From Mesomycoplasma bovoculi M165/69 (GTDB lineage Bacteria > Bacillota_I > Bacilli_A > Mycoplasmatales > Metamycoplasmataceae), in contig NZ_CP007154.1 of assembly GCF_000524555.1 (NCBI RefSeq), positions 682,001 through 746,000 on the forward strand: a DNA stretch of 64,000 nt. Direction: 5' to 3'. The translations under genes and the position numbers were made by a program. Numbering within the stretch: position 1 is the stretch's first letter; each line of letters starts with the position of its first letter. The notes beneath the pieces were generated by a model that was not told the DNA's origin, searched no databases, and worked only from the letters and a program-made list of their open reading frames with translations. Positions 34,668 through 47,239 of the stretch are shown here, one piece after another.

Positions 34668-35556
34668 ATTTTCTAAAAATTTTGCCTGTAGAAACGTCAA
34701 TAATTTTGGATGCTTTACCAGATGGTGTGCATAAATTTCAAAAATTATTAACTTGCCAAAACTTATTTTTAGCTTCAACAAAAGTTAGCGATGGTTGGCC
34801 ACTTATATTTGCGCTAGTCACATAAGCTGGGCCATATTTTTCTAGTTTTTTAATTAATTTTTGGCAATTAGGAATTCTAAATCCAAGTGTGGTTTGATCT
34901 CCTTTAGCTTCTAAAATTAAGGTGTTTGCTCCCGGTCAAAATTGATTAGAAATTCTTTTTAACTTTAAATAACTAGATGTTTTAATATATGGTTTGATTT
35001 GTTTTAAGTGAGCCGCTAAAATTAAAAATTGTTTTTCAATTGGTCTTTGTTTAATTACCATCAAATTGGTAGTTTCTTTTTTCTTAATAAAAACACCCAA
35101 ACCAACAACAGTATCTGTTGTAGTTATAAACAAATTTGAATATTTTTTTATTTCAAAAATATCACTTTGTAATTTAAGTATATTTGAGTTATTTTTTAAA
35201 TTAGTAATCATTGACTTTCAAAAAATAAACAAGTTTTTAAAATCAATTGTAAAATCAATTGATGTTTGTGTGTGAAAACTAACAAAACTTAAAGTAAAAG
35301 TTTCATTTTTGTTTTTTTGTTTCACAAACAAAGCAATACAAATTTGATGTTTGTTGACTAAATAAATAAAATTATTAAAACTTATTTTTGTTTTAGCTAA
35401 CAAAAATAAGTTACTTAAATGTATTCGCTTACTTATTCAAGGGATTAAGTCTGGATTTGATGTTGCAACAAAAACAACTTGAGATTTACAACAATCTAAA
35501 AGCTGTGATTTTAAGTTGTTTAATTTTGTATCCAAAACCAAATTTATCCTTTTCAT
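34666..35556 (-). CDS. tsaC: Threonylcarbamoyl-AMP synthase (Sua5/YrdC) with N-terminal extension
   Basis: Catalyses the first step of t6A37 tRNA modification, making threonylcarbamoyl-AMP. The C-terminal 180 residues carry ITTTDTVVGLG, KQRPIEKQFLILAA, FWPGANTLIL and VTSANISGQP, all Sua5/YrdC motifs. The frame continues upstream without stop to ATG 35556, directly behind the uvrB TAG, giving 296 residues; about 115 residues at the N-terminus (KSQVVFVATSNPDLIPWISK...) match nothing I know. An internal ATG at 35211 has GAAAG upstream and could be the true start of a minimal enzyme. Confidence 0.8.
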
Positions 35557-37521
35557 CTACATTTGCTGTTCTAGTTCAGCAATTAAATCACGAATTTGGA
35601 TTGCTCTCTCAAAATCATGGTTTTTTGCAGCATCTTTCATCTCAACTTGCAAACTTTCAATGTGTCTTTGCAGTTCTTTTTTAGATTTTCTTTTCTCTCG
35701 CATAAGTTCCGCCAAACTTGAATAAGTTTTAGGATTTAAACTTTGTGGAATAGGTTTAATGATTGTTTTAGGAATAATATCATTTTTTTTATTATAAGCT
35801 ATTTGTAATTCACGTTTTTTCTTGTTATCTTCAATAACAGCAGCCATACTTTGGCTAATTTTATCAGCAAAAAACACAACTTTTCCTCTATCATTTCTAG
35901 CGGCTCTACCAGCTATTTGAATTAAAGATGATTTAGACCTAAAAAATGATTCGTGATCAGCATCTAAAACCAAAATTAATGAAACTTCAGGCAAATCAAC
36001 CCCTTCACGCAAAAGATTAATTCCAATAACAGCATCATAAATGCCTTTTCTTAATTTAATTAGGATTTCATCACGCTCAAAAGTTGTAAAATCTGAGTGA
36101 ATATAATAAACTTTTTGTTGTTTTTCTTCTTGTAAATATTTACTAATTTCTTCACTCAACCGTTTTGTTGTAGTTAGGATTAATGTTCTTTCATTTTTGG
36201 CTTTTTGTTCCAATAAATATTGATAAATTTTTTCCATCTGATTTTCAGTGCTAACTATTTCAATTACAGGATCTAAAAGGCCTGTGGGTCTAATAATTTG
36301 TGTAACAACTTCACCATTAGACTGTTCAATTTCATAATTAGAAGGAGTGGCTGAAACAAAAATTTTTGAGTGGTTATACTGTTCAAATTCTAGGAATTTC
36401 AAAGGTCGATTATCAAGGGCTGAAGGTAACCTAAAACCGTAATCAACAAGATTTTGTTTTCGGGAACGATCGCCTTCATACATTGCATTTAATTGTGGAA
36501 TCATCATATGAGATTCATCTATAATTATTAGTGAATCTTCTGGTAAATAATCTAGTAAAGTAAAGGGTTTTTCACCTTCCTTACGCCCATCGATGTGGCG
36601 GGCATAATTTTCAATTCCAGAACAATATCCAAATTCCAAAAGTGAGTCAATATCATTAGTTACTCGTTCCTTTAACCTTTGTTTTTCTACTAGTTTTTGT
36701 TCTTTGTCAAAAAAATCTAATCGACTTTCTAACTCAATTTGAATAGTTTCAACAGCTTTTTTGATTGTGTCTTTTTTGACTGTATAGGCGCTTGCTGGAT
36801 AAATTGTATAACCTTTATAAATTCGCTCAATCTTTTTGCTAGTTGGATGAATTGTTGCAATGGTTTCAATAATATTGCCATCAAATTCAACACGAATATT
36901 GAAACTATCATCTCAAGCCGGTGCTATTTCAACTAAATCACCTTTAATATTAAAAGTTCCTGGTTTCAAATCTGTATTGTTGCGTTCATATCCAACTTTT
37001 ACAAGTTCAATAGCAAAATTTTGAGGTTTGAATTCCATTCCAATCTCAATGTTAAAAAAACTAGAAATATATTCTTCTGGATTCAGTGCACCATAGATGG
37101 CTGCAACTGAAGAGACTACAACTGTATCTCTTCTCATTGAAAGCGCATTTAGTGCCGACATCCTCATGGCTTCTAAATCCATATTGGTTTTACTGGTTTT
37201 GTCAACATAAACATCTTTTGATGGTAAATAAGCTTCTGGACGATAAAAATCAAAGTTTGAAACAAAATATTCAACTCTGTTGTTTGGGAAAAATTCCTTA
37301 AATTCACTAAAAAGTTGTGAAGCAAGTGTTTTATTGTGCAACAAAACAAGTGTTGGTCTATTAATTTCTTTTATAACATTGGCCATTGTAAAAGTTTTTC
37401 CAGAACCTGTTACCCCAAGTAAAACTTGATTTTTTCTATTTTCCTTTAGACCCGCAACAAGTTCTTGAATTGCTTTAGGTTGGTCTCCGCTTGGTTTATA
37501 CTTTGAAACTAAGTCAAACAT
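35557..37521 (-). CDS. uvrB: Excinuclease ABC subunit B
   Basis: 654 residues. [14 protein letters not shown] (Walker A), [15 protein letters not shown]-like region around the damage-binding hairpin, LLIIDESHM-type DESH box ([14 protein letters not shown]), QIAGRAARN motif VI and a C-terminal UVR domain ([17 protein letters not shown]). Acts with UvrA and the uvrC product in nucleotide excision repair. The stop TAG is immediately followed by the ATG of tsaC. Confidence 0.97.
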
Positions 37522-37591
37522 ATTTTTTTCCTTTTAATTTAAACTAATATATTTTAGTTTAATTTGTAACAATGTTGTAAAATTTTTAGTT

Positions 37592-38425
37592 ATGAACAAA
37601 ATTAAAAAATTATTTTTATTTAGTGCTCCTATAATTCCTATTTTTGCTGTTGTTGCTTGTGGCAACACTCAATCTTTTTCTAATCAGTATTTACATGAAA
37701 AAGATGTTTTGGACAAGTATGTGATTTTAAATCCTGATGACAAAACTTTTACACTGGATTTGAGCAAAACAGATTTGACTAAAATTGATAGTAATGCTTT
37801 CACTCAATTTAAAGATAGAGTTTTTTCTCAAATTAAAAATTTAGATGCAGCGTCAAATAAAACAAATTCAGATGAAAAGAAAAAACAAATTGAACAAAAA
37901 GTTTACTATCTTTCCAAAATTATTTTTCCAGCATCACTAAAGGAAATTGGTCCACGTGCTTTTGAAGCTGATACTTCATTTTTACAAGGTAAGGAAGGCC
38001 AAAAAATTACTGAACTTGATTTTTCTAAGTCAACTAACTTAGAAAAAATAGATGAATTTGCTTTTGCAAATAATGCTATAACTAATTTAAAATTACCAAG
38101 TTCTCTAACTTTTATTGGTCAAGGAGCATTTCAAAGAAACAAAATTAGTTCTCTAGAATTATCTGAAAATTCAAAATTAAGCATAATAGAAACTGGTGCA
38201 TTTTTTGAAAACTCATTGGAAAACATAGACTTTTCAAACACTAGCACAATTAGACAAATAAGTGCGGGAGCATTTGAAAACAATCAAATTCAAACAATAA
38301 CTTTTAGCCAAAACAACACAGCTGTCACAATTAGCCCCTCTGCTTTTAAAGGAAATTCAATCAAATCTGATAATGAAATTAAAAATTTACCAACTAATAG
38401 CAAAGTAACAAATATTTTTAATTAA
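37592..38425 (+). CDS. Leucine-rich repeat (BspA-like) surface lipoprotein
   Basis: 277 residues. Signal peptide with lipobox IFAVVAC. From about residue 105 the sequence shows BspA/LRR_5-type repeats: FPASLKEIGPRAFEAD, LDFSKSTNLEKIDEFAFANN, LPSSLTFIGQGAFQRN, IIETGAFFEN and IRQISAGAFENN. Such proteins often bind host matrix or other bacteria. Divergent from uvrB with 70 bp between. Confidence 0.8.
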   Translation: MNKIKKLFLFSAPIIPIFAVVACGNTQSFSNQYLHEKDVLDKYVILNPDDKTFTLDLSKTDLTKIDSNAFTQFKDRVFSQIKNLDAASNKTNSDEKKKQIEQKVYYLSKIIFPASLKEIGPRAFEADTSFLQGKEGQKITELDFSKSTNLEKIDEFAFANNAITNLKLPSSLTFIGQGAFQRNKISSLELSENSKLSIIETGAFFENSLENIDFSNTSTIRQISAGAFENNQIQTITFSQNNTAVTISPSAFKGNSIKSDNEIKNLPTNSKVTNIFN

Positions 38426-38453
38426 TTTGTTTTAACAAAATAAGTGAACTAGT

Positions 38454-38813
38454 ATGTTAAAAATCATTGAATTTCAATCATCAAATATCAACCCTTTTTA
38501 TCGCGAAGGTGTTAGAGCTCTCAATTTGCCTTTAGAAATAACTATTCCATTAGCTGTTTTATTTTTTATCTTATCTATAGCAACTTTGTCATTACATGGC
38601 TATACTAGAAAAAAAATAAAGGCTTTTAAGGAGTTGCAACTTAAAGAATATATAAAAGATAATCCAAAAGATAAACATATTACATATGAAAAAGCAAAAT
38701 TATACTTACCTTCTTGAGAAAGAATGAAGTATAATTCTCATTTTTTTATGGCTATAATATTTTTTGTAGCTGGTTTAGTTTTTGCACTTGGAAACACACT
38801 TACCACTTTGTAA
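38454..38813 (+). CDS. Small membrane protein, unknown
   Basis: 119 residues. One hydrophobic helix (ITIPLAVLFFILSIATLSL), a charged cytoplasmic loop with many Lys, and a second helix (FFMAIIFFVAGLVFALG) at the C-terminus. A UGA Trp lies in between. It follows the LRR lipoprotein by 28 bp and is followed by a strong terminator. No family recognised. Confidence 0.65.
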
Positions 38814-38821
38814 ACTACAAT

Positions 38822-38851
38822 AAAACAACTACTTTATAAAGTAGTTGTTTT
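38822..38851. terminator. Bidirectional terminator between membrane protein gene and pgi
   Basis: AAAACAACTACTTT / AAAGTAGTTGTTTT stem with 2-nt loop and T-runs on both sides, between convergent stops at 38813 and 38866. Confidence 0.85.
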
Positions 38852-38865
38852 ATTTTTGTCTTTTT

Positions 38866-40152
38866 TTATTTTTTCAAAATATCTTTTAGATTAGTTTTAT
38901 AAACTTCTACTCCAGGTTGGTCAAAAGGATTTAAATCTAATAAGTATGCCGACATTGCACAAGCCTTTTCAAAAAACATCACAAGTGCACCAAAAGTTTT
39001 TTCACTAGTGTCTGCAATCTCGATTACAATGTTTGGATTTTGACCAATATAGGTATGTGCTTTAGTTGTAGCTTCAAAAGCTGCCTTATTAACTTCATGA
39101 ACTGTTTTTTTAGCTAAATAATTCAACCCATCTAAATCACCCACTTCTTCATCAATAACAATGTCATATTTAGGTTCGCGAACAAAAAGAACAGTTTGAA
39201 AAAATATTTTAGAACCTTCTTGAATGTATTGCCCAAGTGAGTGCAAGTCTGTTGTAAAAATAGCTGATGCTGGTCAAAGTCCAGTTTTCTCTTTCCCTTC
39301 GGATTCACCAAAAAGTTGTTTCCACCATTCATTAAAGTAAGCTAAATTTGGTTCATAGCCCACAAGAATTTCAACTTTATATTTTCCTTTTTTGTCATTA
39401 AAAAGTAAAGAACGAGCTGCTGCATATTTATAAGCCAGATTCTGTTCTAAATTATCTTGGCTAAAAAGAATATTAGCTTCTTTTGCTCCTTGAATTACGT
39501 CATCTACATTAAGTCCAGCACATAACATTGGGAAAAATCCAACGGATGAAAGTACACTAAAGCGACCACCTATGTTGTCTAAAACAACAAATGATTCATA
39601 ATTTTGCTTTTTAGCAATGTTTAAAAGTGTGCCTTTATTGGCATCTGTGGTAACAAAAATGAATTCATTTGCATGTTTACCAACTTGTTTTTCAAGAAGA
39701 TTTTTAAAAAAACGAAAAGCTATAGAAGGTTCGATTGTTGTTCCTGATTTAGAAATAACATTGATTGCAAACTTTTTGTTTTCAACATAATGTAATTTTT
39801 GGTATAAATCAGTTGATGATAAACTAGTTCCAACAAAAATAACTTCCATTTTTCTATCAATTGGATGCAAACCTTGAACAAAATCAATTGCTGCTTTTGC
39901 CCCTAAAAACGAACCACCAATTCCAATAACTACTAAAACCTCAACTTTTTTAGAATGAAGTTTTTGGGAAATTGCCTTCATTTTTTCCAACTCTTTTGCA
40001 TTTACAGCATTTTCAGGAAAATCTTTTCAACCCAAAAATTCAAAACCTTTTGTAGCTAGATTATTCATACCATAATGAATTTCTGAAATTTTTGCCTCTA
40101 ATGAGGCAAAATTTAGGTCTCTACTAGTTTTTATATCTAATTTTAAATTCAT
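38866..40152 (-). CDS. pgi: Glucose-6-phosphate isomerase
   Basis: 428 residues, typical of mycoplasma and Gram-positive Pgi. [34 protein letters not shown] and the C-terminal DQPGVEVYK are family signatures. Converts glucose-6-phosphate to fructose-6-phosphate in glycolysis. Its first 29 bp overlap the upstream S1-domain gene, last of the pyrH-to-pgi operon. Confidence 0.95.
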
Positions 40153-40471
40153 TTATTTGTTCCTTTGCTCTTTTTTTTAAATTCACAAAACCCTTTGCAG
40201 TTGGGCATAGCAAGCAATTAGGTTGCTTTGGCTTTGTAAGAAATCTTTTTCACAAATTATCTCTTAAAGATGCTTTTTTATTTCTGTGACTTACAGTCAA
40301 AACATCGACTTCAATACTTTCGCCAATAGCATAATAATGTGAAATTGGTTTTTTATTCAAAAGTGTTTTATTTACAAAAACCACTCCTTGATAGTCATTT
40401 GGTAAATCACACCAAAAATAACTATTATTTAGTGATTTAATTTTACACAAAACTCGTTGTCCTACTTGCAT
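40124..40471 (-). CDS. S1-domain RNA-binding protein
   Basis: 115 residues. The N-terminal 75 residues form one S1 (OB-fold) motif: MQVGQRVLCKIKSLNNSYFWCDL...GVVFVNKTLL...IGESIEVDVLTV. The remaining 40 residues are basic with a CLLC pair. The role is unknown; single S1-domain proteins often bind ribosomes or mRNA. It lies 12 bp after polC and overlaps pgi by 29 bp in another frame, an unusually long overlap. Confidence 0.75.
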
Positions 40472-40483
40472 AATAAAATTATA

Positions 40484-43400
40484 TTATAATTCAAAGATAT
40501 TAATTTGGTCTTTTTTAGAAAGTGTTCCAAACACACCCATTTCAGTTAATTTTTGAGTAATAGTTTGATTGGTTTCTGTTCTTTTTACAAAATCCTCTAT
40601 AGATTTAAAGGGTTTTTCCTTTCTTGCTTTAACAATGTTAATCGCATTGACATCACCAATACCATCTAGTGAGGAAAAGGGAGGGATGAGTGCATTATTC
40701 TCATAATCAATTTGCCATTCTGTAGCTTCTGAACGATACAAATCTATTTTTTGAATTTCAAAACCACGAGCTTTTAATTCCATAACAATTTCAAGCATAT
40801 AGCACAAATCTTCTTCTTTTTTTGTTGCTTTCTTAATTTTCATTCTTTCTTTTAAATCCTTAACAATGGGTTCTAACTGCCTTGGATTTAAAATCATTTT
40901 ATCAATATCTTTTGTATTGGAACGAATAGAAAAATAAACAGCATAAAAAGCAAGTGGATAATAAAGTTTAAAAAATGCAAGTTTTCAAGCTTTGGCCACA
41001 TAAGCAGCAGCATGAGCTTTTGGAAAAAGATAACTAATTTTTTGCAAGGAATCAATGTATCAATTAGGTACATCTTTTTCAATCAAAAGTTTTTCTTGAT
41101 TTGCATTAATCCCTTTGCCTTTTCTAACTTGTTCCATAATTTCAAAGGCATCATAAGAAGCCAAACCCTTGTTAATTAGGTAAAGCATTATATCATCACG
41201 ACAAGAAATAACATCTTTAATTGTTAAATTTTCTTTGGTGATCAAACTTTCTGCATTCCCTTGTCAAACATTTGTTCCATGAGCAAGACCACAAATTGCA
41301 ATAATATCAGCAATACTTGATACTGGAGCAGTCAAAAGCATTCCTCGAACAAAGTGAGTACCAAATTCAGGAATACCCATTGCTCCTGTTGTTTCACCTG
41401 CAATTTGTGATGGTTGAATTTTAAGACTTTTAGTTGATTTAAAAAGTTCTAAAATTTTTGGATCATTCTTAGGGATTTGCTCAGCTTTTAAATTTGTTAA
41501 TTTTTCAAGCATTAATAAAATCACAGGATCATCGTGACCTAAAATATCAAATTTTAAGATGTTATTTTGCATTGGTTTGTAATCAAAATGTGTTGTTTTT
41601 CAATCTGATTTTTCATCATTTGCGGGATAGTTAACTGGTGTAAAGTCTTCAATTTCATAGTCATTTGGAATTACAACAATACCTCCGGCATGCCGACCAC
41701 TAGTTCGTTTTACTCCACTAGCTTTTGTTGATAAAAAGTCCATAAATGTGTTTGTAAAATAACTAAGTTCTATATTAGAATCAAAACGTTTATTTATTTG
41801 AGATTTTATTTCACCCAAATTTCTGGCATACCCAAAAACTGTTTTTTCAGCACTAGTTAGCACTGTTCCAGCACGAAATGTGTTTTTTTCACCAAAGATT
41901 TTACGAATAAAATTGTGCATTTTTAATTGAATATCACCCGCAAAGTTTAAATCAATATCAGGAACTTTTTCTGCATTAAATCCTAAAAATGTCTCAAATG
42001 GAATATTTTGACCATCTCGGTCTAAGGGTTGGTCACAATTGGGACAATTTTTGCTAGGTAAGTCAAAACCGCATAAAATTTCAGGTGCTTCTGAAAATTC
42101 TACATATTGACATTTCAAACAAACATAGTGGGGTTTTAAAGGGTTTACATCAGTAATACCAACTAAATATGCCACAATTGAAGAGCCAACAGAACCTCTG
42201 GAATCAACAATTGAACCTTCTTTTTTTGCTTCTTCAACTAATTGTTTAGAAATTCAATAAACAACATCAAATCCTTGTTGTATAATTGGGTCCAATTCTT
42301 TTTTAATTCTATCTGAAATTAATTGTGGAAGTGGATTTCCGTATTTTTTGTGTGCAACTTCATAAGCAAAATCTCTCAATTTTTGACTCGAATTTTCAAT
42401 TTTAGGCGGATATAAATTTTCTTTAATTATTTCAATATTGTTATCAATTTGATTTGCAATCAAATTTGAATTTTTTACAACAATTTCAAAAACCAATTCG
42501 GAATTATTTAAAAAAGAAAATTGATCAATAAGTTCTTGTGTATTAAAAAAGTATTTATCAGGAAAAATATGAGAGTTTTTATCTTTATCTCTATAATCAA
42601 AAAGTGGATGAGCCGATCCACCAACACCTTTGGCATAAATGTATAATTCATGAAAAATTTTTTCACGAGGTTCGCAATAACGAACATCACCTACTGCCAC
42701 AACTGGTTTATTATATTTTTTTCCCAAACTCACTAAATAAGAAAGTGCATCATAAATATGCTCTTCCTTCACAATTTCACGTTTAATTAAATGAATGAAA
42801 GCTATAGGTGGGGGTAATTCTATAAAATCATAAATATCTATAATTTCTTCAACTTCTTCTTTTAAACCATATAGCAAAAACTCAAAAATTTGAGAATTAG
42901 GACCACCTGTTCCTATTATCAAATCACTATCTTTTTCAAGCTTATCATAAAAAAGCAAAGGCTTATTAGCAATTAAATTATCTGTGTTAGCAATAGAAAT
43001 CATTTTATAAAGTTTCTTGAGTCCTACTTGATTTTTAGCAATGACTGTAAGTTCCTTAGAAAAAACTCGATCAGGTTTAAGTTCAAAAATAGTACTTTTT
43101 TGGTTTTGCAAACTAGACAAAGTTGAAACTTTTTGTTCCACAAATTGTTGTAAAAAAGATTGCCAGACTTGAGCTAACACTTTGGCATCATAATCAGCAC
43201 GGTGAGCAACTGTCTCATCATAAATTACACCAATAGTTTTGCTAACATTCTTAAGACTATGGCTTTTTAAACTCGGAAGTAGAAAACGGGCCACTTCTAA
43301 AGTATCAATAATAGGTGTTAAAATTTTTGTTTTACCTTCATTTATAAAGAGTTTTTGTAAAAATTTAAAATCAAATTTTGCGTTGTGAGCAACCATAACT

Positions 43401-44833
43401 GAATCTTTAATAATATTTGAAATTTTTCTAAAAGCTTCTGATTTAGAAATACCTTGCTCATCTATCATTTGTTGAGTAATATTTGTAATGGTTGTAATTT
43501 TAGATGGAATTTTGACTCCAGGATTTACAAAAAATTGATGTTCTTCTACAATTTCATTATTTTCTACAACAACAGCACCAAATTCAATAATTTCAGAATA
43601 TTCTGGACTTAATCCAGTTGTCTCTAAGTCTAAAACAACATATCTAGACTTGAGCAAGTTAAAATCTTCATTCAAATTCAAAACTTTTTTAATTTGTGAT
43701 GAAATTGTTGAAAATGTTGAACCATAAATTGCTTTAATATTAGATTTTTTTATTTCTTTATAAAAATCTGGAAAAGCTTGCACAGAATCTAAATCAGCAA
43801 TCCCAATAGCAGTGTGTCCAAATTGTTTGGCTATCTTCACATAATCTGCAGGGCTTGAAATTCCATCCATAGTGGATTTGGATGTTCTAGCAGTTAATTC
43901 AACACGTTTTTCTACTGCTTCATCCACTAAATTTAAAGAAAAATCTTTAGGTTTTTCTATAACTTTTATTTTTCTAGGTTTAAGTTCGATTATTTCTTTA
44001 TAAATATTTTTAGGATCTACTATTTCAGCTCAAACTTGCACATAATCATTTTCATCAATCTCTAAGGGTTTGGCCAAATTAAAATAATCTACTTTGACTG
44101 CTTCCTTATAAAATCCATCTACAATAAACAAGTTATAACGAAATCTATTATTTTTAGTTTTACCACTATTAATTTTATAAACTTGACCAACAAAAGTAAC
44201 AAAAGGTTCCGGATATGTTCTGATATCTTCTAATTTTATGCTTTTAAAATCTTCCAATTTTGTAGTATTGGTTGTTTTTTTAGAAGATTTAGGGGTTTCA
44301 GCAAAAGGTTTAACAATATGAGTGGACTGTGGAGGTGGGGTAAAAACTTCAGGTCTATCTTCAAAAATAACATTTATTTTTAAATTTTTTAACCCAAATT
44401 TCTCACCTTTGTTTAAAAAAACTGGTTCATATTTTAAAAATTCTTCATATTGTTCTTTATTAAAAATAAATATCGAAAATTCTGCACAACGATTTTCTAT
44501 TATTTCACATCTTTGAAAAAAATTACGTTCATTTGTAATTAATTTCATTAAAAAATTGGAATATTCCAAAAATTCTTCAGCACTAAAACAATTTTGTTTA
44601 AAATCTAATTTCAAACTTATCTTAAAAGAGTGCTCTTTTTGATAATTTTTATTAATTTGCATCACTAAATAAAATAGTGATTCTACATCTTTTATCTTTG
44701 GGATTGTCTCTTTTTCTATAGTCAAATCAAAAACATCATCATTAGAAGTGTTGTGAATTAAAACTGCATCTTCTCAACTAGATGGGATTTGCCATTTGAT
44801 AAAATCGCAAAATTTTTTAAGTGCAATATTCAT
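40484..44833 (-). CDS. polC: DNA polymerase III alpha subunit, PolC type
   Basis: 1449 residues, the replicative polymerase of low-GC bacteria. The N-terminal OB-fold region is followed by PHP and a DEDD exonuclease inserted in the middle (VVLDLETTGLSPEYSEIIEFG, VAHNAKFDFKFL, HRADYDAKVLAQVW). The zinc finger (CLKCQY...CPNCDQP) and the catalytic region FNAEKVPDIDLNFAG are present. The body had to be joined through many UGA codons in one frame. The ATG at 44833 starts MNIALKKFCDF. It is in the operon with cdsA upstream. Confidence 0.95.
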
Positions 44834-44880
44834 AACTCTCTTTTCAATAAACTTGTTAATTTTATAATGTTTTGCAATTT

Positions 44881-45810
44881 TTAAAAACTAATAATTAATA
44901 TAATTGCAAAAAATAAAAAAACAAAAGATGTTGAATCAAACCTATCAAAAACTCCACCATGACTTTTGATTATTTTTGAAAAATCTTTTATCTTTAAAAG
45001 TCTTTTTATAAATGAAAAAAATAAATCTCCAATAATTGCAACTATTGGTAAAATAATAATTAATAATGTTTGAAAAACAACAAGTTTGGAAACTGGTGGA
45101 ATTATTGAATGTCCAAAAAATACAATTAAAGAAATAAATAAAGCACTAAAAATAAAAGCTGATATAAAACCTTCCAAACTTTTATTAGGGGAGATTTTTA
45201 ATGAAAAATGAAAAATTTTTTGACCAAAAAGGGTTCCTGCAAAATATCCAAAAACATCTGAAAAAACTGCTATAAAACCTAAAAATAAAAGCAAATAAAT
45301 GTTAAAAATGTTTATTATTCATATTAATTTAAAAAAAATAGTTGCTAAATAAATTACAATAAATGTAATTATGCTATTCAAAATTACTTGTTTTTTATTA
45401 TTATTTTTAAGTTCTAATAAAAAAATAATAACTACTACAACTAATACAATTAAAATATTGTAATCTTGAAATTGTTCACTTATTAATTTGACTAATATGG
45501 ATGATTCCTTATTGTCATTTAAGTTATTATTAAATAATAAAGTTTCAATAACATGAACTGGCAAAAAATAAGCATAAAGTGGAATCAAACTTAAAACTAT
45601 TGTGGAAAGTTTATTAAGTTGAAAATGCTGAATAATTTCATAAACACTATAAGCAAGAGCAAGGCCAAACACAATCAAACCTATGATCTTCCCTGTTACA
45701 TTTGCATAATAAGTTATAAATAAGATAGGAAAAACAAGAAGAAGCATTATAAAACCAAAAATACTTCTTCTTACTAAATCATTTATTTTTTCGCTTTTGA
45801 ATTTCAACAT
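44881..45810 (-). CDS. cdsA: Phosphatidate cytidylyltransferase
   Basis: 309 residues with about eight hydrophobic segments. The signature [21 protein letters not shown] followed by VFDRFDS fits the CDP-diglyceride synthetase pattern. Makes CDP-diacylglycerol from phosphatidic acid and CTP in the membrane. It stands 7 bp after frr. Confidence 0.9.
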
Positions 45811-45817
45811 TTTAATT

Positions 45818-46378
45818 TTAAAAGTTTAATAGTGATGCTGATTTTTCACTTAAAATTTTTTCAATTTTTTCAATAATTTTGTCAACTTGCTTTTGAATTT
45901 TATCTAAATAATCTTTTTTTTCATCTTCACTTAATTCTTCATTTTTTATAATTTTATTCACATCTTGACGAATTAAGCGAACTTTCACTTTAGCTTCTTC
46001 TTCATATTTTTTCAATGATTTAACTAATTCTTTTCTTTTGTCTGTTGTTAATTCTGGAAAAATTAAGCGAACTTGATTAGCTTCTTTTTGAACTTGAACT
46101 TCAAGTTTGTGTGCAACAATTGCACTAGCAATTTCTTTAACTAAATTTGTTTCATATGGACGAATTAAAAGTTGGAGAGCTGAAGGAACTGTAATGGTTG
46201 CAACTTCATTTATTGGTGTTAAAGTTCCATAATAGTCAACTTTAATTGCAGCTAGAATTTGAGGGTTAGCCCTTCCAATATTAATTTTTGAAAAACTTTT
46301 TTCTAAGTGTGAAAAAACTTCTTGAGCTTTAGTATCTACTAAATTTGTAAAAAAACTTATTTCCTTTTTATTTTCCAT
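45818..46378 (-). CDS. frr: Ribosome recycling factor
   Basis: 186 residues. GRANPQILAAIKVDYYGTLTPINEVATITVPSA and IRPYE are typical of the helical and beta domains. Releases ribosomes after termination together with EF-G. 2 bp behind pyrH and 7 bp before cdsA. Confidence 0.97.
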   Translation of the reverse strand: MENKKEISFFTNLVDTKAQEVFSHLEKSFSKINIGRANPQILAAIKVDYYGTLTPINEVATITVPSALQLLIRPYETNLVKEIASAIVAHKLEVQVQKEANQVRLIFPELTTDKRKELVKSLKKYEEEAKVKVRLIRQDVNKIIKNEELSEDEKKDYLDKIQKQVDKIIEKIEKILSEKSASLLNF

Positions 46379-46380
46379 GT

Positions 46381-47091
46381 TTAATATACCTTTGTGTGTT
46401 TTATGTTACCTTGAATTACTTTAACAATTGAATCTTCTTCTTTTATATCAAAGATTACTAATTTTAAATTATTGTCTCTAGCCATTGAAAACGCTGTAGA
46501 ATCCATAACTTTTAAGTTTTTTTCAATAATTTCATCATAAGTTATTTCATCATAACGAATTGCGTTTGGATTGGTGTTAGGATCTGAGTCAAAAACTCCA
46601 TTTACATTATTTTTCCCAACTAGAATTAATTTAGCTCCCATTTCAGATGCAAACAATGTGGTTGCACTGTCTGTAGTAAAGTAAGGACGACCTGTACCTC
46701 CTACAAAAATAATTATATTGTTATTTTCCAAATATTTTTTAGCTTTTTCATTAATGTAATATTCACAAACTCGAGGGTCTGTGCTAATGGAGGACAAAAC
46801 TCTGGTTTTAAGTCCTAAATCATTAAAAACTGATTCTAAGGCCAAACCATTCATGATAGTTGCCAACATTCCTATATAATCAGCTTTATTACGCTTAATC
46901 CCATTTTTTTCTGCAGAGGCTCCACGTCAAAAGTTTCCACCTCCTATCACAATAAGAATTTTGTGACCTAATTTTTGTACTTGCGCTAACTGTGAACCTA
47001 TATTTCTAACTAGTTCATAATCAATTGCAAGTGATTTTTGTTTATTTGCAAGGCTTTCGCCTGATAATTTAATTAATATTGTTTCTGGCAT
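46381..47091 (-). CDS. pyrH: Uridylate kinase
   Basis: 236 residues. ILIKLSGESL, VIGGGNFWRGA and GTGRPYFTTDSATTL are the amino-acid-kinase motifs of UMP kinase. Phosphorylates UMP to UDP. First gene of the operon pyrH-frr-cdsA-polC-S1-pgi; the ATG at 47091 gives the full N-terminus after reading one UGA as Trp. Confidence 0.95.
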
Positions 47092-47239
47092 AAATTTACT
47101 AACTTGTCTTAATTGAAGTTTATTGCTAAACTTTATATAAATTTTAATTAATAATACTAAAAAAATAAACTATTTATAGACAAAAAAGCAATTTTTTTTA
47201 TTTTTTAGTATTTTTGAACAATAAAATTTAATTATAAGT

